A stretch of DNA of 64,000 nucleotides from contig JAGGDC010000001.1 of NCBI GenBank assembly GCA_020809425.1, positions 124,001 to 188,000 on the forward strand. The letters run 5' to 3'. Shown in pieces: positions 1-9,956 of this stretch (positions are counted from its first letter, which is position 1; every line of letters begins with the position of its first letter). The notes beneath the pieces were generated by a model that worked only from the letters and a program-made list of their open reading frames with translations, was not told where the DNA came from and searched no databases. Position numbers and translations under genes: made by a program. Source of the DNA: Candidatus Synoicihabitans palmerolidicus (GTDB lineage Bacteria > Verrucomicrobiota > Verrucomicrobiia > Opitutales > Opitutaceae).

Positions 1-332
1 CGCTTCTCGTGCGGGACGTCGCCGCGCCCGTCCACAGGAGTGCCGGTAACGTCGAAGATGCGACCGAGGACGCCATTGCCGACCGGCACGGAGATCGGGG
101 CTCCCGTATCTGTAACGGACATACCGCGCTTGAGGCCCTCGGTGGACGACATGGCGATGGAGCGGGCGACGCCGCCACCGAGGTGCTGCTGGATCTCCAG
201 AGTGAGCAGTTCGGATTTGCCGTCGACGGCGAATTCAACCGTAAGGGCTTGGTAGATGGGAGGTATGCAGTTATCAGCGAACTGCACATCGACGACGGGG
301 CCGATAACTTGTACGATTTTTCCGATAGTCAT
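1..332 (-). CDS. atpD: F1Fo ATP synthase subunit beta, 5' part only
   Basis: Catalytic beta subunit of the F1 head. About 110 N-terminal residues are visible before the gene runs off the left edge. The protein starts [18 protein letters not shown], the usual N-terminal beta-barrel opening of AtpD, and continues with [20 protein letters not shown]. The Walker A and catalytic residues lie outside the window. It follows atpG with a 38-base gap on the same strand, in the standard atpBEFHAGD order. Confidence 0.95.
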   Translation of the reverse strand, partial: MTIGKIVQVIGPVVDVQFADNCIPPIYQALTVEFAVDGKSELLTLEIQQHLGGGVARSIAMSSTEGLKRGMSVTDTGAPISVPVGNGVLGRIFDVTGTPVDGRGDVPHEK

Positions 333-370
333 TTCTTCAAGAAGCGAGGCGCGGTTTGGTTGAAAGGGGA

Positions 371-1252
371 TCAGGCCGCGGTGAACTGAGCGGCGGCAAT
401 TTCGAGAATTTCCTGAGTAATGGCGGCCTGACGGGCCTTGTTGTATTCGAGCGTGAGGTCGTCGAGTAGGTTGGATGCGTTGTCCTTCGCGGTCTTCATG
501 GCGACCATGCGAGCGCTGTGTTCGGAGGCCTTGGTGGAGCGCGCGAGTTGGTAGAGGTAGCGATTTACGTAGAAGGGCAACAGGGCTTCCAGTACCGTCT
601 GAGCGTCTGGCTCGAAGATCATGAGACGATCGTCGGCAAATTCTTTAGCACGGTCTTCGCTGTGGTCGTCCGAAAGGGTTTCCACAAACTCACGTAGATT
701 CTCCAGAGGGAGGATCGGACGATGAATTGGTTCTTGGATAAGCGTGTTCTTAAAGCGCGGATAGATGACTTCGATGGTGTCGATTTCTCCCTTCAGGAAG
801 AGGTCGATCATGTAGTCGCCAATCACCTTGATTTCGTGGAACGGAACTTTGTCGTGGATACCGAAATCGGCGACGACGTTACGTTTGGTGCGAGCGAGGA
901 ATTGAGCGCCTTTACGACCGGATACCACGTATTTCGCTGGACCTGTGATATCGCCAACCATTTTGAAGAGATTGGCGTTGAGGGGACCGCAGAGACCCTT
1001 GTCGGTGGTCACGAGCAAGATGCCGCGGTTTTTCACCTCTCTGGGTTGGAGGAATGGGTGGAGGCTGCCGTCGACCTTAGAGGCAAGGCTGGCGAGCATG
1101 TCGGCCATGAGGACGGCGTAGGGACGGCCCGCGATTGCGGCGGCCTGAGCCTTCTGCATCTGCGACGCAGCGACCAACTCCATCGCCTTGGTGATCTGGC
1201 GAGTGTTTTTAACCGACTTGATGCGTCGGCGAATGTCGCGAGTGGAAGCCAT
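371..1252 (-). CDS. atpG: F1Fo ATP synthase subunit gamma
   Basis: Central rotor stalk of F1, 293 residues, normal length for the family. The N-terminal rotor helix begins [19 protein letters not shown] and continues into [16 protein letters not shown]. The C-terminal signature [16 protein letters not shown] is present, so both ends of the coiled coil are intact. It sits between atpA and atpD and is presumably co-transcribed with them. No frame damage is seen. Confidence 0.97.
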   Translation of the reverse strand: MASTRDIRRRIKSVKNTRQITKAMELVAASQMQKAQAAAIAGRPYAVLMADMLASLASKVDGSLHPFLQPREVKNRGILLVTTDKGLCGPLNANLFKMVGDITGPAKYVVSGRKGAQFLARTKRNVVADFGIHDKVPFHEIKVIGDYMIDLFLKGEIDTIEVIYPRFKNTLIQEPIHRPILPLENLREFVETLSDDHSEDRAKEFADDRLMIFEPDAQTVLEALLPFYVNRYLYQLARSTKASEHSARMVAMKTAKDNASNLLDDLTLEYNKARQAAITQEILEIAAAQFTAA

Positions 1253-1295
1253 CAGATTTTAGGTGCGGGCAGCAGGAGGGATGAAGCGAGTCGGC

Positions 1296-2819
1296 TCAGC
1301 TATTGGTGGCGGCCCATTCGTCGCAGGACGTCTTGAGTGCGGCCTCGATCTCGTCGTTGAGCTTGGCTGCTTCGCGGATCTTGGTGAGCAGCGCGTCTTT
1401 GCGGGTCGCAAAGAATTCACGCAGCGATTCGGCAGCAGTCTGAACTTTGGCGGTGTCGATCTTGGTGTAGTAGTCTTTTTGCAAAGCCCACAGGGTGACC
1501 ACCTGCTGTTCGATCGGAATCGGGTTGAACGCGGGTTGCTTGAAGAGCTCAACAATGCGGTTGCCGCGGTCGAGCTGGGCTTTTGTCTTGGCGTCGAGAT
1601 CGGAACCGAACTGGGCGAAGGCGGCCAATTCGCGGAACTGGGCGAGTTCGCCCTTTAGTTTACCACCGACCTGGTTGGTGGCCTTGATCTGAGCGGCGGA
1701 ACCGACACGGGAGACGGAGAGGCCCACGGAAACGGCCGGACGGATACCTTGGTTGAAGAGGTCGGTCTCAAGGAAAATTTGACCATCGGTGATCGAGATC
1801 ACGTTGGTTGGAATGTAGGCCGAGACGTCGCCAGCCTGGGTTTCGATGATGGGGAGCGCGGTGAGCGATCCCTTGCCGTCGAGGCGGGCGGAGCGCTCAA
1901 GCAAGCGGCTGTGGAGGTAGAACACATCACCCGGGTAGGCCTCACGACCGGAAGGACGCTTGAGGATAAGGGAGATTTGGCGGTAGGCCACGGCGTGCTT
2001 GGAGAGATCGTCGTAGACGATGAGTGCGTCCATGTTGTTTTCCATGAACCACTCGCCGATGGCGGCACCGGAGAACGGAGCGAGGTATTGATTGGCCGGG
2101 TTGTCGGCGGCGGGTGCTGCGACGATCACGGTGAATTCAAGCGCTCCGGCAGCTTCGAGGGCGGCGATGGTTCGAACGATGTTGGAGCTCTTCTGTCCCA
2201 CGGCGACATAGGTCGAGTAGACGGGGCGAAACTTCGGGTCACCGGAAGCGAGGCCGACCTTGTTGATCTTGGCCTGGTTGATAATCGTATCGATCGTGAT
2301 GGTGGTCTTGCCAGTGCCACGGTCACCGATGATGAGTTCACGTTGGCCGCGGCCGATCGGAATCATCGAGTCGATGGCTTGGATGCCGGTAAAGAGGGGT
2401 TGATCGACCGATGTGCGGGCGATGATGCCGGGGGCGATGCGCTCGACCGGGTAGGTTTCCTTGGAGTCGATGGGGCCCTTGCCATCGACTGGGGCACCGA
2501 GTGCGTCGACGGTGCGGCCGAGAAGGGCCTTGCCAACGGGCACGGAGAGAAGCTTGCCTGTCGTGAGGACTTCGTCGCCTTCCTTGAGGGCGGATACGTC
2601 ACCGAGAACGACGACGCCAACCTCGTCCTCTTCCAAGTTCAACGCGATACCGATGGCGCCGCCGGGGAACTGGACCATCTCATTATACATCACGTCGGAG
2701 AGGCCATCGATTTTGACCACGCCGTCAGCGACGGTGCGAATGGTGCCGGTATTCTTCTTAACCGCCTTGTTGGAGAGGTTGGCGATTTGGGATTCGATTT
2801 GTTCGAGGACGGTGCTCAT
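1296..2819 (-). CDS. atpA: F1Fo ATP synthase subunit alpha
   Basis: Non-catalytic nucleotide-binding subunit of F1, 507 residues, full length. The P-loop GDRGTGKT is present, followed by [15 protein letters not shown] and the arginine-finger region [16 protein letters not shown] (seen as [17 protein letters not shown]). The start [16 protein letters not shown] is 54 bases after the atpH stop. Long open frames on the opposite strand here are codon-bias shadows. Intact. Confidence 0.97.
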   Translation of the reverse strand: MSTVLEQIESQIANLSNKAVKKNTGTIRTVADGVVKIDGLSDVMYNEMVQFPGGAIGIALNLEEDEVGVVVLGDVSALKEGDEVLTTGKLLSVPVGKALLGRTVDALGAPVDGKGPIDSKETYPVERIAPGIIARTSVDQPLFTGIQAIDSMIPIGRGQRELIIGDRGTGKTTITIDTIINQAKINKVGLASGDPKFRPVYSTYVAVGQKSSNIVRTIAALEAAGALEFTVIVAAPAADNPANQYLAPFSGAAIGEWFMENNMDALIVYDDLSKHAVAYRQISLILKRPSGREAYPGDVFYLHSRLLERSARLDGKGSLTALPIIETQAGDVSAYIPTNVISITDGQIFLETDLFNQGIRPAVSVGLSVSRVGSAAQIKATNQVGGKLKGELAQFRELAAFAQFGSDLDAKTKAQLDRGNRIVELFKQPAFNPIPIEQQVVTLWALQKDYYTKIDTAKVQTAAESLREFFATRKDALLTKIREAAKLNDEIEAALKTSCDEWAATNS

Positions 2820-2873
2820 GGCTGCGCGGGGGCGCTGAAGTTGAGGAGTTTGGTTAATTGAAAAGGAAATGGA

Positions 2874-3272
2874 TCAGACCGACGCGGCGAGGGCGTCGAG
2901 TTGGCCGCTGACGGTGGATTCGTAGACGTCGTCAGCGATTCGTACGCGGAGACCGGCGATCAGGCTATCGTTACGACTGCCGCTGGCGGTAACCTGACGT
3001 TTGTATTGCTGAGTAAGGGCTCCGCCGATGGATGCGAGGACTTCGGTCGAGATAGCGACGGCGTGTTCTACGACGGCATTGGTCTTGGCCAATTCGATCC
3101 TGATACGGCGTTGATAAGCCTTGAGTGTGGCCACCGGATGCGCCGGTGGGTGCTTATCCAAGTAGGCGAGCACGCCGGTGACGCGTTCCGGGTCAACGGC
3201 GCCGGAGGCGTCAAGACTCAGTTTGGCGAGCTGTTTGGCGAAGTGCTGGGTGTGCTTGGTGTTGGCGGCCAC
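2874..3272 (-). CDS. atpH: F1Fo ATP synthase subunit delta, short form
   Basis: Peripheral stalk (OSCP-like) subunit that links F1 to the b dimer. Only 132 residues, against roughly 175-180 in most bacteria. The C-terminal part is family-like: GLRVRIADDVYESTVSGQ matches the conserved delta tail. The N-terminal helical domain appears reduced. The position between atpF and atpA is as expected, and the start lies 27 bases after the atpF stop. Whether the shortness is a lineage trait or erosion cannot be told from this sequence alone, but the frame is clean. Confidence 0.85.
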   Translation of the reverse strand: MAANTKHTQHFAKQLAKLSLDASGAVDPERVTGVLAYLDKHPPAHPVATLKAYQRRIRIELAKTNAVVEHAVAISTEVLASIGGALTQQYKRQVTASGSRNDSLIAGLRVRIADDVYESTVSGQLDALAASV

Positions 3273-3299
3273 GATTTTGAAAAGACTGAAGCGCTAAGA

Positions 3300-3860
3300 T
3301 TAAGCGACGGTGAGTTCCTTGGCGGCCGCGTCGTTATAACGCTGACGCTCTTCTGCGGAAAGCTCCTTGGCCAGCACCTGGCGGGTGGTGGCCACGACCA
3401 AGCGAGCGATTTCACCCCGAGCCTCGGCGATCATCTTGCGATGTTCGAGCTCGGTGGAGTGCTGTGCTTTGGTGATGATTTCCTGAGCCTTGACGGTGGC
3501 TTCCTGCGTTTGTTTTTCGAGGAAAGTCTTGGCGGAGACGCGGGCTTCTTCGACGATTTTGGTCGCAGCGACCTGGACTTCCTTGATGAGGGTGGTGGTC
3601 TCGACTTGGGTAGCGTCGAGCTTGGTTTTCATCTCCTCGGCATGCTTGATGCCGGCGTTGATTTTCTCCTGACGCTCTTCCATGGCGCCGGTGACCGGCT
3701 TGATGATTTTGAAGTAAACGACGGCAAAGAAGATCAGGAACCCGATCAGCTGGAGGATGATGTAGCGTCCTTCGATACCGAAGTCACCCAGTCCGAATTT
3801 CTCCAGGACGCCATGGGCGGTCTCAGCGTCAGCGGCGGCGAGGATAAGGTTGGTCATCAT
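3300..3860 (-). CDS. atpF: F1Fo ATP synthase subunit b
   Basis: Membrane-anchored peripheral stalk subunit, 186 residues. One hydrophobic segment (about residues 32-52, YIILQLIGFLIFFAVVYF) is followed by a long charged helix rich in E, K and A (EERQEKINAGIKHAEEMK onward), the expected dimerising coiled coil. The first two codons are both Met, so the start may be three bases further in. It lies between atpE and atpH. Intact. Confidence 0.93.
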   Translation of the reverse strand: MMTNLILAAADAETAHGVLEKFGLGDFGIEGRYIILQLIGFLIFFAVVYFKIIKPVTGAMEERQEKINAGIKHAEEMKTKLDATQVETTTLIKEVQVAATKIVEEARVSAKTFLEKQTQEATVKAQEIITKAQHSTELEHRKMIAEARGEIARLVVATTRQVLAKELSAEERQRYNDAAAKELTVA

Positions 3861-3947
3861 AACGAAAGGAAGTTGAAGAGTCGGAGAAAAAGGGGGAACC
3901 GCGCCGAGAAATCCGAAGGCGTTCCGGCGCGGTTAGAGTGAATCAGC

Positions 3948-4154
3948 TTATTTAGCGAGGAAGAGCGCGAGGATACCGAGACCTTCGGCGAGAGCCATAC
4001 CGATAATGGCTTGAACGAGGATCTTACCGGATGCACCGGGGTTGCGGCCAACGGTTTCAGCGGCCTTGAAACCGATGAGGCCCACGCCGATAGCGGCGCC
4101 GAGCAGACCAAGACCGGAGGCGATGTTGCCAGTGATTTCAGCGAGGATGAACAT
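3948..4154 (-). CDS. atpE: F1Fo ATP synthase subunit c
   Basis: Rotor-ring proteolipid, 68 residues, two transmembrane helices with the polar loop GRNPGA between them. The ion-carrying carboxylate is the Glu in GMALAEGLGI of helix 2. The Gln of helix 1 and the Ser/Thr after the Glu that mark Na+-binding rings are not seen, so proton coupling is the likelier reading (inference). It lies between atpB and atpF with 65 and 87 base gaps. Confidence 0.95.
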   Translation of the reverse strand: MFILAEITGNIASGLGLLGAAIGVGLIGFKAAETVGRNPGASGKILVQAIIGMALAEGLGILALFLAK

Positions 4155-4219
4155 GATGTTTAGTGGTTGCGGTGACCGTCGTGCACGCTCTTGGCATACT
4201 CCCGACGGAAAGGGTTAGT

Positions 4220-5092
4220 TTAGTGGGCTTCAGCGTGGCCTTCTTCGTGATCATGGTCGTCGCCATGGTTGCAGATAAGGCCGATGTAGACGGCACTGAG
4301 AAGCGTGAAGACGATCGCCTGAACAAGCCCGACCAGCATCTCTATGAAGTAGAAGACGAAGAAGAAGCCGGTGCCGTGGAGCAAGTTTTCGCCACCAAAG
4401 ATATTGCCGAAGAGGCGAACGGAAAGGGTGAACGGGCGGATGAGGATCGAAAACACTTCGATACAACCCACAACGAGGAACACCAAAGTGAGGATGGGAT
4501 AGAGCCATCCGGGGGTTTCGCCCTTTTCCGCTTTGTTACCGAAAAGATCGACGAAGAGCAGCTTGGGTCCGGCGAATTTCAGGACAATGATGAGCCACGC
4601 ACCAAAGGAGAGCAGGGCCAGCGCGATGGTGCCATTGAAGTCCGAAGTGAACGGACGGATGAGCGGGCTGCTCATATGGAAGTGGCCTTCGGCATCTTCG
4701 TGTCCCCAGCCGATCGTTCCAACGCCGGGTAACAGACCCATCCAATTGTTGACCAGAATGAAGATGAAGAGCGTCGCGAGGAGCGGGAAGGCGGCAGGAA
4801 ACGCTTTTTTGCCCACGATCGGTTCAAACAACTCACGCAAGGAAGTAATCAGCGCCTCGATCAAGGCCTGTCCCTTGGATGGTTTGATGGATGGTTTTCC
4901 CACCATCCAGATTAACAGAGCGATGATAATAGCCGAGAATACCCATCCGGTGAGAACCGCATTGGTAATCGTGTCGTTGAAGAACAACGGCGCTGCCCGC
5001 GGTGATACACCGGCACCGTCGCCAGCGGCAAACGAGGTGGCGGCGCTGGCGAGAAGCAGGACTGAATTGCGGAGATTTATTACCCGTGTCAT
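4220..5092 (-). CDS. atpB: F1Fo ATP synthase subunit a
   Basis: Membrane subunit forming the ion half-channels, 290 residues. The stator arginine is in SVRLFGNIFGGE, and the last helices carry EMLVGLVQAIVFTLLSAVYI, both family hallmarks. The N-terminus (MTRVINLRNSVLLLASAATS) could act as a signal-like leader, and the C-terminus ends in a His-rich tail (HGDDHDHEEGHAEAH). It is the first gene of the operon as seen; no atpI is recognisable upstream. Intact. Confidence 0.96.
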   Translation of the reverse strand: MTRVINLRNSVLLLASAATSFAAGDGAGVSPRAAPLFFNDTITNAVLTGWVFSAIIIALLIWMVGKPSIKPSKGQALIEALITSLRELFEPIVGKKAFPAAFPLLATLFIFILVNNWMGLLPGVGTIGWGHEDAEGHFHMSSPLIRPFTSDFNGTIALALLSFGAWLIIVLKFAGPKLLFVDLFGNKAEKGETPGWLYPILTLVFLVVGCIEVFSILIRPFTLSVRLFGNIFGGENLLHGTGFFFVFYFIEMLVGLVQAIVFTLLSAVYIGLICNHGDDHDHEEGHAEAH

Positions 5093-5130
5093 GGAGAAGC
5101 GTAGAGTCGGTCGTGGTCTGGAACGGATGG

Positions 5131-5159
5131 TCGTAGGGTAAGGTCCCGAGCGTCGTCAA
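5131..5159 (-). promoter_or_regulatory. candidate sigma-70 promoter of the atp operon
   Basis: On the minus strand TTGACG (5159-5154) is followed 17 bases later by CTACGA (5136-5131). Transcription would start about 30 bases before the atpB start at 5092. The -35 is good and the -10 weak. It is the only promoter-like pair noticed in the 135-base gap upstream of atpB. Confidence 0.35.
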
Positions 5160-5227
5160 CCTTTGAAACCTGCGGTTTAACGGACAGTTAAATTCATTAG
5201 GCAAGGAAGGCGGCGGTCGGGTTTTGG

Positions 5228-7210
5228 CTAATCGGAGGTGAAAATGGAGCCGTCTTTGGGCCCGTTCGAGTGTTCGGCCTGCCACGATTGGTGGCTGCTG
5301 GCCTTGGCTTCGAAGACGGTTTGGTGCTCAAACGGCCATGGGGCGGAAGGCTGCAGAGCCCATTGCGGGTGGGCGTCGACGATATGGTGGGCCTGTGCAA
5401 AGTAAGAAGAGTGGTCGGTGCGGAAGCAGAGTTGGGTGCCGGTGGTCGTGCGAGAGGTCAGCTTATCGAGGAAGGCGGGTTGCATGAGCCGGTTTTTCCA
5501 ATGGCGGCGCTTGGGCCACGGATCGGGGAAGAGTACAAAGACACGGCGGTTAAATCGTGCTTCCGGCGGCAGTGCCTCGAGCAGGTCTTCGGCGGTACCC
5601 CGAATCCAAGCGACATTGGTGAGACCGGCACAGATTGATTTACGGGCGGCTTTTTCGAGTCGTTCTTTGATGATATCGACCGCCACGCAAAATTCGTCGG
5701 CATGCGCTTCAGCGTAGGCCGTCAGAAAATGTCCGTGGCCGCAGCCGATTTCGAGGGTGAGCGCGGGATGGTCCCAAGGCAGATCGGCCAGCACGCCGCG
5801 AAGGGCCGTGATGCGTTGTTGTATGGATGGCTTGGGCCTCTTCGATTGGCATTGCCGCGGTAAATGGTGGGACGAGCGGCGGTGCAAGGCCAAGCTTTGA
5901 GCAGTAATCCATTCCGGGTGGTCTCCAATCTGGGTAGTTGCGGTCGGGGTGCTGAGAGGCAGCGACAAAACAAAGCAAGTCCCCTCCCCTCTTTGGCTTT
6001 CGGCGCGGACTCGACCACCGTGTAGCTGAATAATGTGTTTCACGATACTCAGTCCGAGGCCGGTGCCTCCTTTTTCGCGGGATCGGCCTTTTTCGACGCG
6101 GTAGAACCGCTCGAAAATATGCGGCAGGTCTGGGGCGGGAATACCTGGCCCGGTGTCCCGCACATGAATCAGGACCTCGTCGGTGCGGCGGCGAGCTGAG
6201 ATGCTGATGCGCGAGTTGGCTGGAGTGTATTTAAGAGCGTTATCGAGTAGGTTTTCAAAAACCTGGGTCAGTTTGAGTGGGTCGATGAGTAATTTTTCAA
6301 TGGCCGGGTCGATTTCGCGGTCGATCTTGTGGGCAGCGGCGGCGGGTCGACTCTCGTAATCTTCCACGATACCTTCGACCAAGGTATGCAAGGATGTGGA
6401 TTCTCGTTGCAGACCAGGGTGGATCGATTCGAGGCGCGAGAGCGTGAGGAGGTCCTCTAGGAGGGAATTCAGCCGTTCCGTGTGGCGATGGATGGTGGCT
6501 AGAAAACGTGTTCGGTCGCTGAGATCCATATCTTCATGACCGTCGACCAAGGTCTCAACATAGCCCTTGATAACGCAAAGAGGAGTGCGGAGCTCGTGGG
6601 ATACGTTGGCGACAAACTCTTTGCGCACGAGTTCAAGGCGTTTTTGACGAGTGATGTCGTGGAGCACGAAGAGAGCCCATTTGCCTTTACCGCCGTCGAG
6701 GGCGGGAATCGGGGTGCCGGTAACTTCCACCCAACGGGCGTCGTTGCCGTCGACGAATTCGATGGCGTGCTGCGGGGTGCCCTGCCCTTTTCGCACGGCC
6801 TCTACATAGTTGAAAAACGTCACGCTGTGTAGAACCACCTCCAGGCGTTGGTCGATAATTTTGGTCGCCCGAGGAAAAATATACCGTAAGCCGTTATTAG
6901 CTAAAATGATATGATTATAACTATCTACAACCATCACAGCTTCCTGCAGACTACCCAAGGTGGCGTCGAGTTGTGCCAAGCGACCGGATTGTTGTTTTTC
7001 GAGGGTGCTTAGATCGATGATCAGGCGGTTGGCGATCGTGCAGAATTCGTCCCATTCGTGGCCTGACGCGCCTGGGGGGGAGTCGCGAAGAAAGGGCTGC
7101 CGCCGTTCGAGAGATAGACGCAGGCTACGGAGCGCCCTGCGGTGTCCGGCGAGTTTTAGCCATGTGATGACGAGCCCGGCAGCGAGCGCGATGGTGATGG
7201 TGAGGAGCAT
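5228..7210 (-). CDS. PhoR-like sensor histidine kinase fused in frame to TrmB
   Basis: One uninterrupted frame of 660 codons. Residues 1-18 form a membrane segment. A PAS-like region (EAVMVVDSYNHIILANN) is followed by HisKA with phospho-acceptor His in FVANVSHELRTPL, then a HATPase with NLLDNALKY, DTGPGIP and GGTGLGLSIV, ending near residue 415. After a linker of about 45 residues without a stop comes a tRNA (guanine-46-N7) methyltransferase: LEIGCGHGHFL (SAM motif), FVLFPDPWPKRRH and LCFRTDHSSYF. I chose the Met at 7210, just before the membrane segment; an upstream Met at 7312 would overlap the regulator gene. The two halves have unrelated functions, so either this is a true fusion or an indel near 5870-5990 erased a kinase stop and a TrmB start. 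No alternative frame there gives a clean stop/start. Confidence 0.8.
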   Translation of the reverse strand: MLLTITIALAAGLVITWLKLAGHRRALRSLRLSLERRQPFLRDSPPGASGHEWDEFCTIANRLIIDLSTLEKQQSGRLAQLDATLGSLQEAVMVVDSYNHIILANNGLRYIFPRATKIIDQRLEVVLHSVTFFNYVEAVRKGQGTPQHAIEFVDGNDARWVEVTGTPIPALDGGKGKWALFVLHDITRQKRLELVRKEFVANVSHELRTPLCVIKGYVETLVDGHEDMDLSDRTRFLATIHRHTERLNSLLEDLLTLSRLESIHPGLQRESTSLHTLVEGIVEDYESRPAAAAHKIDREIDPAIEKLLIDPLKLTQVFENLLDNALKYTPANSRISISARRRTDEVLIHVRDTGPGIPAPDLPHIFERFYRVEKGRSREKGGTGLGLSIVKHIIQLHGGRVRAESQRGEGTCFVLSLPLSTPTATTQIGDHPEWITAQSLALHRRSSHHLPRQCQSKRPKPSIQQRITALRGVLADLPWDHPALTLEIGCGHGHFLTAYAEAHADEFCVAVDIIKERLEKAARKSICAGLTNVAWIRGTAEDLLEALPPEARFNRRVFVLFPDPWPKRRHWKNRLMQPAFLDKLTSRTTTGTQLCFRTDHSSYFAQAHHIVDAHPQWALQPSAPWPFEHQTVFEAKASSHQSWQAEHSNGPKDGSIFTSD

Positions 7211-7247
7211 CGGGTGGTCACGCGAAGCCGGAAGGCGTCTTCTGCCC

Positions 7248-7967
7248 TTAGGCGGAAGACTCCTGAGCCTTGCGTTCTGCCATCCGGTAACCGACCCCGC
7301 GGATAGTTTCAATCCATTCAGCTTCGAGGCCTAATTTCTCGCGAAGGCGACGAACATGGGTATCGACGGTGCGGGTTTCGATCTCGGTCTCGTAGTTCCA
7401 GACATTGATCAAGAGGTGTTCGCGGGTTTGCACCCTACCCCGCCGTTCCATGAGGAGATGAAGGAGTTTAAATTCGGTGGCGGTCAGTTCAGCGACTTCG
7501 CCGTTGATTTTTACCTCGTGGCGCTCGACATCGAGTTCAATACCGCCAGCGATTAGTTTGGGTTTGGCGTTGAGAGGCGTTTCGGTGGTGCGGCGAAGGA
7601 TGTTTTGCACCCGCAGGACGAGCTCTTTGGTGCTGAACGGTTTGCAAACGTAGTCATCGGCACCGCTTTCCAAGCCTTGGACGCGATCATTTTCTTCAAC
7701 CTTGGCGGTGAGGAAAATCACGGGAACCTGCTTCAATTTCGGATCCGCGCGGAGCATGCGGCAGATTTGGATGCCGTTTATTTCAGGCATCATCACGTCG
7801 AGAATGACGAGGTCTGGCAGCATGGAGCGAGCGGCACCGATACTATGGGTGGGGTCGTTAACCGTTTCCACGGCGTAACCCTTGGCCTTCAGGTGATAGG
7901 CTATCAAATCTGCGACGTCTGATTCGTCATCGACGACTAGGATCTTTTTACGAGCATTTCCCGACAT
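7248..7967 (-). CDS. phoB: PhoB/OmpR-family response regulator
   Basis: 239 residues. An N-terminal receiver domain has the acidic pair D13/D14, phospho-acceptor D57 (LVILDVMMP) and the switch Lys in YVCKPF. A winged-helix DNA-binding domain follows (about 140-230; TATEFKLLHLLMERRGRV, TVDTHVRRLREKLG, IRGVGYR). It lies immediately upstream of the PhoR-like kinase with 37 bases between, so they form a two-component pair. The PhoB/phosphate assignment is by architecture and pairing with a PAS-HisKA kinase; the true signal is not shown. Confidence 0.85.
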   Translation of the reverse strand: MSGNARKKILVVDDESDVADLIAYHLKAKGYAVETVNDPTHSIGAARSMLPDLVILDVMMPEINGIQICRMLRADPKLKQVPVIFLTAKVEENDRVQGLESGADDYVCKPFSTKELVLRVQNILRRTTETPLNAKPKLIAGGIELDVERHEVKINGEVAELTATEFKLLHLLMERRGRVQTREHLLINVWNYETEIETRTVDTHVRRLREKLGLEAEWIETIRGVGYRMAERKAQESSA

Positions 7968-8020
7968 TGGGGTGAAGTTACCCGGTGAAGAGCGTGGCTC
8001 CTAGTCCAATCCGCGCCCGT

Positions 8021-8045
8021 TTCACAATTGTTACAACCTTCACAA
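8021..8045 (-). promoter_or_regulatory. three 7-bp repeats upstream of the response regulator
   Basis: TTCACAA (8021-8027), GTTACAA (8030-8036) and TTCACAA (8039-8045) recur every 9 bases, 54 bases upstream of the regulator start at 7967. Read on the minus strand they are TTGTGAA, TTGTAAC, TTGTGAA. OmpR-family proteins bind direct repeats, usually with a 10-11 bp period, so this is a candidate autoregulatory site with atypical spacing. Confidence 0.3.
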
Positions 8046-8066
8046 AATATATGCAATAAATTGAAT

Positions 8067-9956
8067 CTAAAGCTTTCTTTTGCGACGAAGTGCTTCGGTG
8101 TAGATTAGTAAGATGCTGATATCCGAGGGGTTAACTCCACTTATCCGACTCGCCTGCCCAAGCGTGAAGGGTTGGGTGTCGGCGAGTTTTAGCGCGCTTT
8201 CGCGGCGCAGGCCCTTGATTTCGAGGTAGTCCAATCCGGCGGGCACTCTGATTTTTTCAATTTCGGACAGCTTGGCGATTTGCCGTTGTTCTCGTTCGAG
8301 GTAGCCCTTGTAGCTGACGCGATAGAGGACTTCCTGGCGAGGTTCGAGTGAAAGAGCGATGAAATCCGCTGGCAGTTCAGGCCAGAGACCGTCGCTCTGT
8401 GAGGCTCGACGAATGCGATCGCCATAACTCCCCTGCCCTCCCCCGGGATGATTGGATTCGAACCACTTGATCCAGTGTTGTATCGACGTGGATTTTGTCT
8501 GCATACGTTCCAGTCGCTGCGGATTGACCAGGCCGTGGGCGCGAGCGTGGGATAGTAGACGTTGCTCAGCGCTACCGTGGTTGAACAGCAGCCGGTGTTC
8601 GGCTCGACTCGTGAACATGCGATAGGGCTCTTTGGTGCCTTTGGTAACCAAATCATCAATAAGCACCCCGATATAGGCTTCGTGGCGGCCGATGATTAAG
8701 GGAGCCTGTCCCCTCGCCTTGTGCACCGCATTTACGCCTGCAACGAGACCTTGGGAGGCGGCCTCTTCGTAGCCGGATGTGCCGTTGATTTGACCAGCGA
8801 AAAACAGGTTTTCTACTTTTCGGGACTCCAAGGACGGGAAAAGTTGGGTGGGCGGCGCAAAATCATACTCCACGGCGTAAGCTGGCCGCAGGAGTTCCGC
8901 GTGTTGTAGGCCGGGAATCGTGCGCACCATCTGCAGTTGCACATCAAAGGGCAGCGACGTGGAGAGCCCGTTGACGTAAAATTCGTTAGTCGAGCGACCT
9001 TCGGGTTCGATAAAGAGCAGGTGGCGCGGTTTATCCGCAAAGCGCACGAATTTGTCTTCGATACTTGGGCAATAACGAGGGCCCGTTCCACTGATCTCAC
9101 CGGAATACATGGCAGATTTGGTGAGGTTCTGGCGCACCAGGTCGGCAGTTTCTGGCGTGGTGTAAGTCATCCAGCAGGAAATTTGGTTCTTGCCGGGTGT
9201 CCATCCGAGACGTTCCTCGCCGGTTTGTTCCACGTGGAACAGATCCTCGTCGCAGCGGGTGTCGTGAAAGGCGAAGCGCGTGGGAGTTGCGTCGCCACGC
9301 TGTTCTGTCATTTGGGAGAAATCTAGACTGCGACCGAGTAGTCGCGGTGGCGTGCCAGTTTTGAGGCGTTGGAGTTCGATGCCAGCGCGCTCAAAGCTGG
9401 CGGAGAGGGATTTGGCGGTGAAATCGTCCATGCGGCCCCCTTCGTTCTTATTTTGACCGATGTGCATAAGCCCGCGCAGGAATGTTCCGGTGGTCACCAC
9501 GACGGTGGTGCCGGGAAATTCCAGATCGAGATTCGTCTGCACTCCTGTAACGCGCCCGTTTTTCAAAGTGAGCCCAGTGACGGTGGCTTGGAAAAGCTGT
9601 AGATTGGACTGCAGTTCCAGGGTATGCTTCATGCGGAACTGGTAGGCCTTCTTGTCAGACTGGGCACGAGGGGACTGGACGGCGAGGCCTTTCGACTCAT
9701 TCAGGAGGCGGAACTGAATGGCAGTGACATCGGTGTTGATTGCCATTTCGCCTCCGAGCGCATCGATCTCTCTAACCATTTGTCCCTTGGCTTGTCCGCC
9801 TATGGCGGGGTTGCAGCTCATGGCGGCGACGGTATCGATGTTACCAGATAGGAGAAGGGTGGAAGCGCCCATGCGGGCGGAGGCGAGGGCGGCCTCGCAG
9901 CCGGCGTGACCGCCGCCGCAAATGATGACATCGTAATGTAAAGTATTGATTATAAT
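8067..9956 (-). CDS. mnmG: tRNA uridine 5-carboxymethylaminomethyl modification enzyme MnmG (GidA)
   Basis: FAD-dependent partner of MnmE, acting on wobble uridine-34 of tRNA. About 629 codons. The FAD motif [18 protein letters not shown] is encoded upstream of the first in-frame ATG (9872), so that ATG cannot be the true start. Between the mnmE stop (9957-9959) and the motif the frame reads ATT ATA ATC AAT ACT TTA CAT TAC GAT; no ATG, GTG or TTG exists. The start must be a rare ATT/ATA/ATC codon, or the start codon is mutated. Other signatures: [32 protein letters not shown] and the C-terminal helical domain. Its frame directly follows the mnmE stop. Confidence 0.93.
   Translation of the reverse strand: MIINTLHYDVIICGGGHAGCEAALASARMGASTLLLSGNIDTVAAMSCNPAIGGQAKGQMVREIDALGGEMAINTDVTAIQFRLLNESKGLAVQSPRAQSDKKAYQFRMKHTLELQSNLQLFQATVTGLTLKNGRVTGVQTNLDLEFPGTTVVVTTGTFLRGLMHIGQNKNEGGRMDDFTAKSLSASFERAGIELQRLKTGTPPRLLGRSLDFSQMTEQRGDATPTRFAFHDTRCDEDLFHVEQTGEERLGWTPGKNQISCWMTYTTPETADLVRQNLTKSAMYSGEISGTGPRYCPSIEDKFVRFADKPRHLLFIEPEGRSTNEFYVNGLSTSLPFDVQLQMVRTIPGLQHAELLRPAYAVEYDFAPPTQLFPSLESRKVENLFFAGQINGTSGYEEAASQGLVAGVNAVHKARGQAPLIIGRHEAYIGVLIDDLVTKGTKEPYRMFTSRAEHRLLFNHGSAEQRLLSHARAHGLVNPQRLERMQTKSTSIQHWIKWFESNHPGGGQGSYGDRIRRASQSDGLWPELPADFIALSLEPRQEVLYRVSYKGYLEREQRQIAKLSEIEKIRVPAGLDYLEIKGLRRESALKLADTQPFTLGQASRISGVNPSDISILLIYTEALRRKRKL

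Noticed and set aside
1749..2861. Long open frame antisense to atpA
   Set aside because: It is a codon-bias shadow of atpA, with no family features; similar antisense frames lie over atpB, rho, metK, hisF and copA.
5093..5227. atpI ahead of atpB
   Set aside because: The 135-base gap is too short and contains no hydrophobic frame.
8449..8470. GGATTCGAACC, the T-loop complement of a tRNA
   Set aside because: It lies inside the well-supported mnmG coding frame and no acceptor or anticodon arms can be folded around it.
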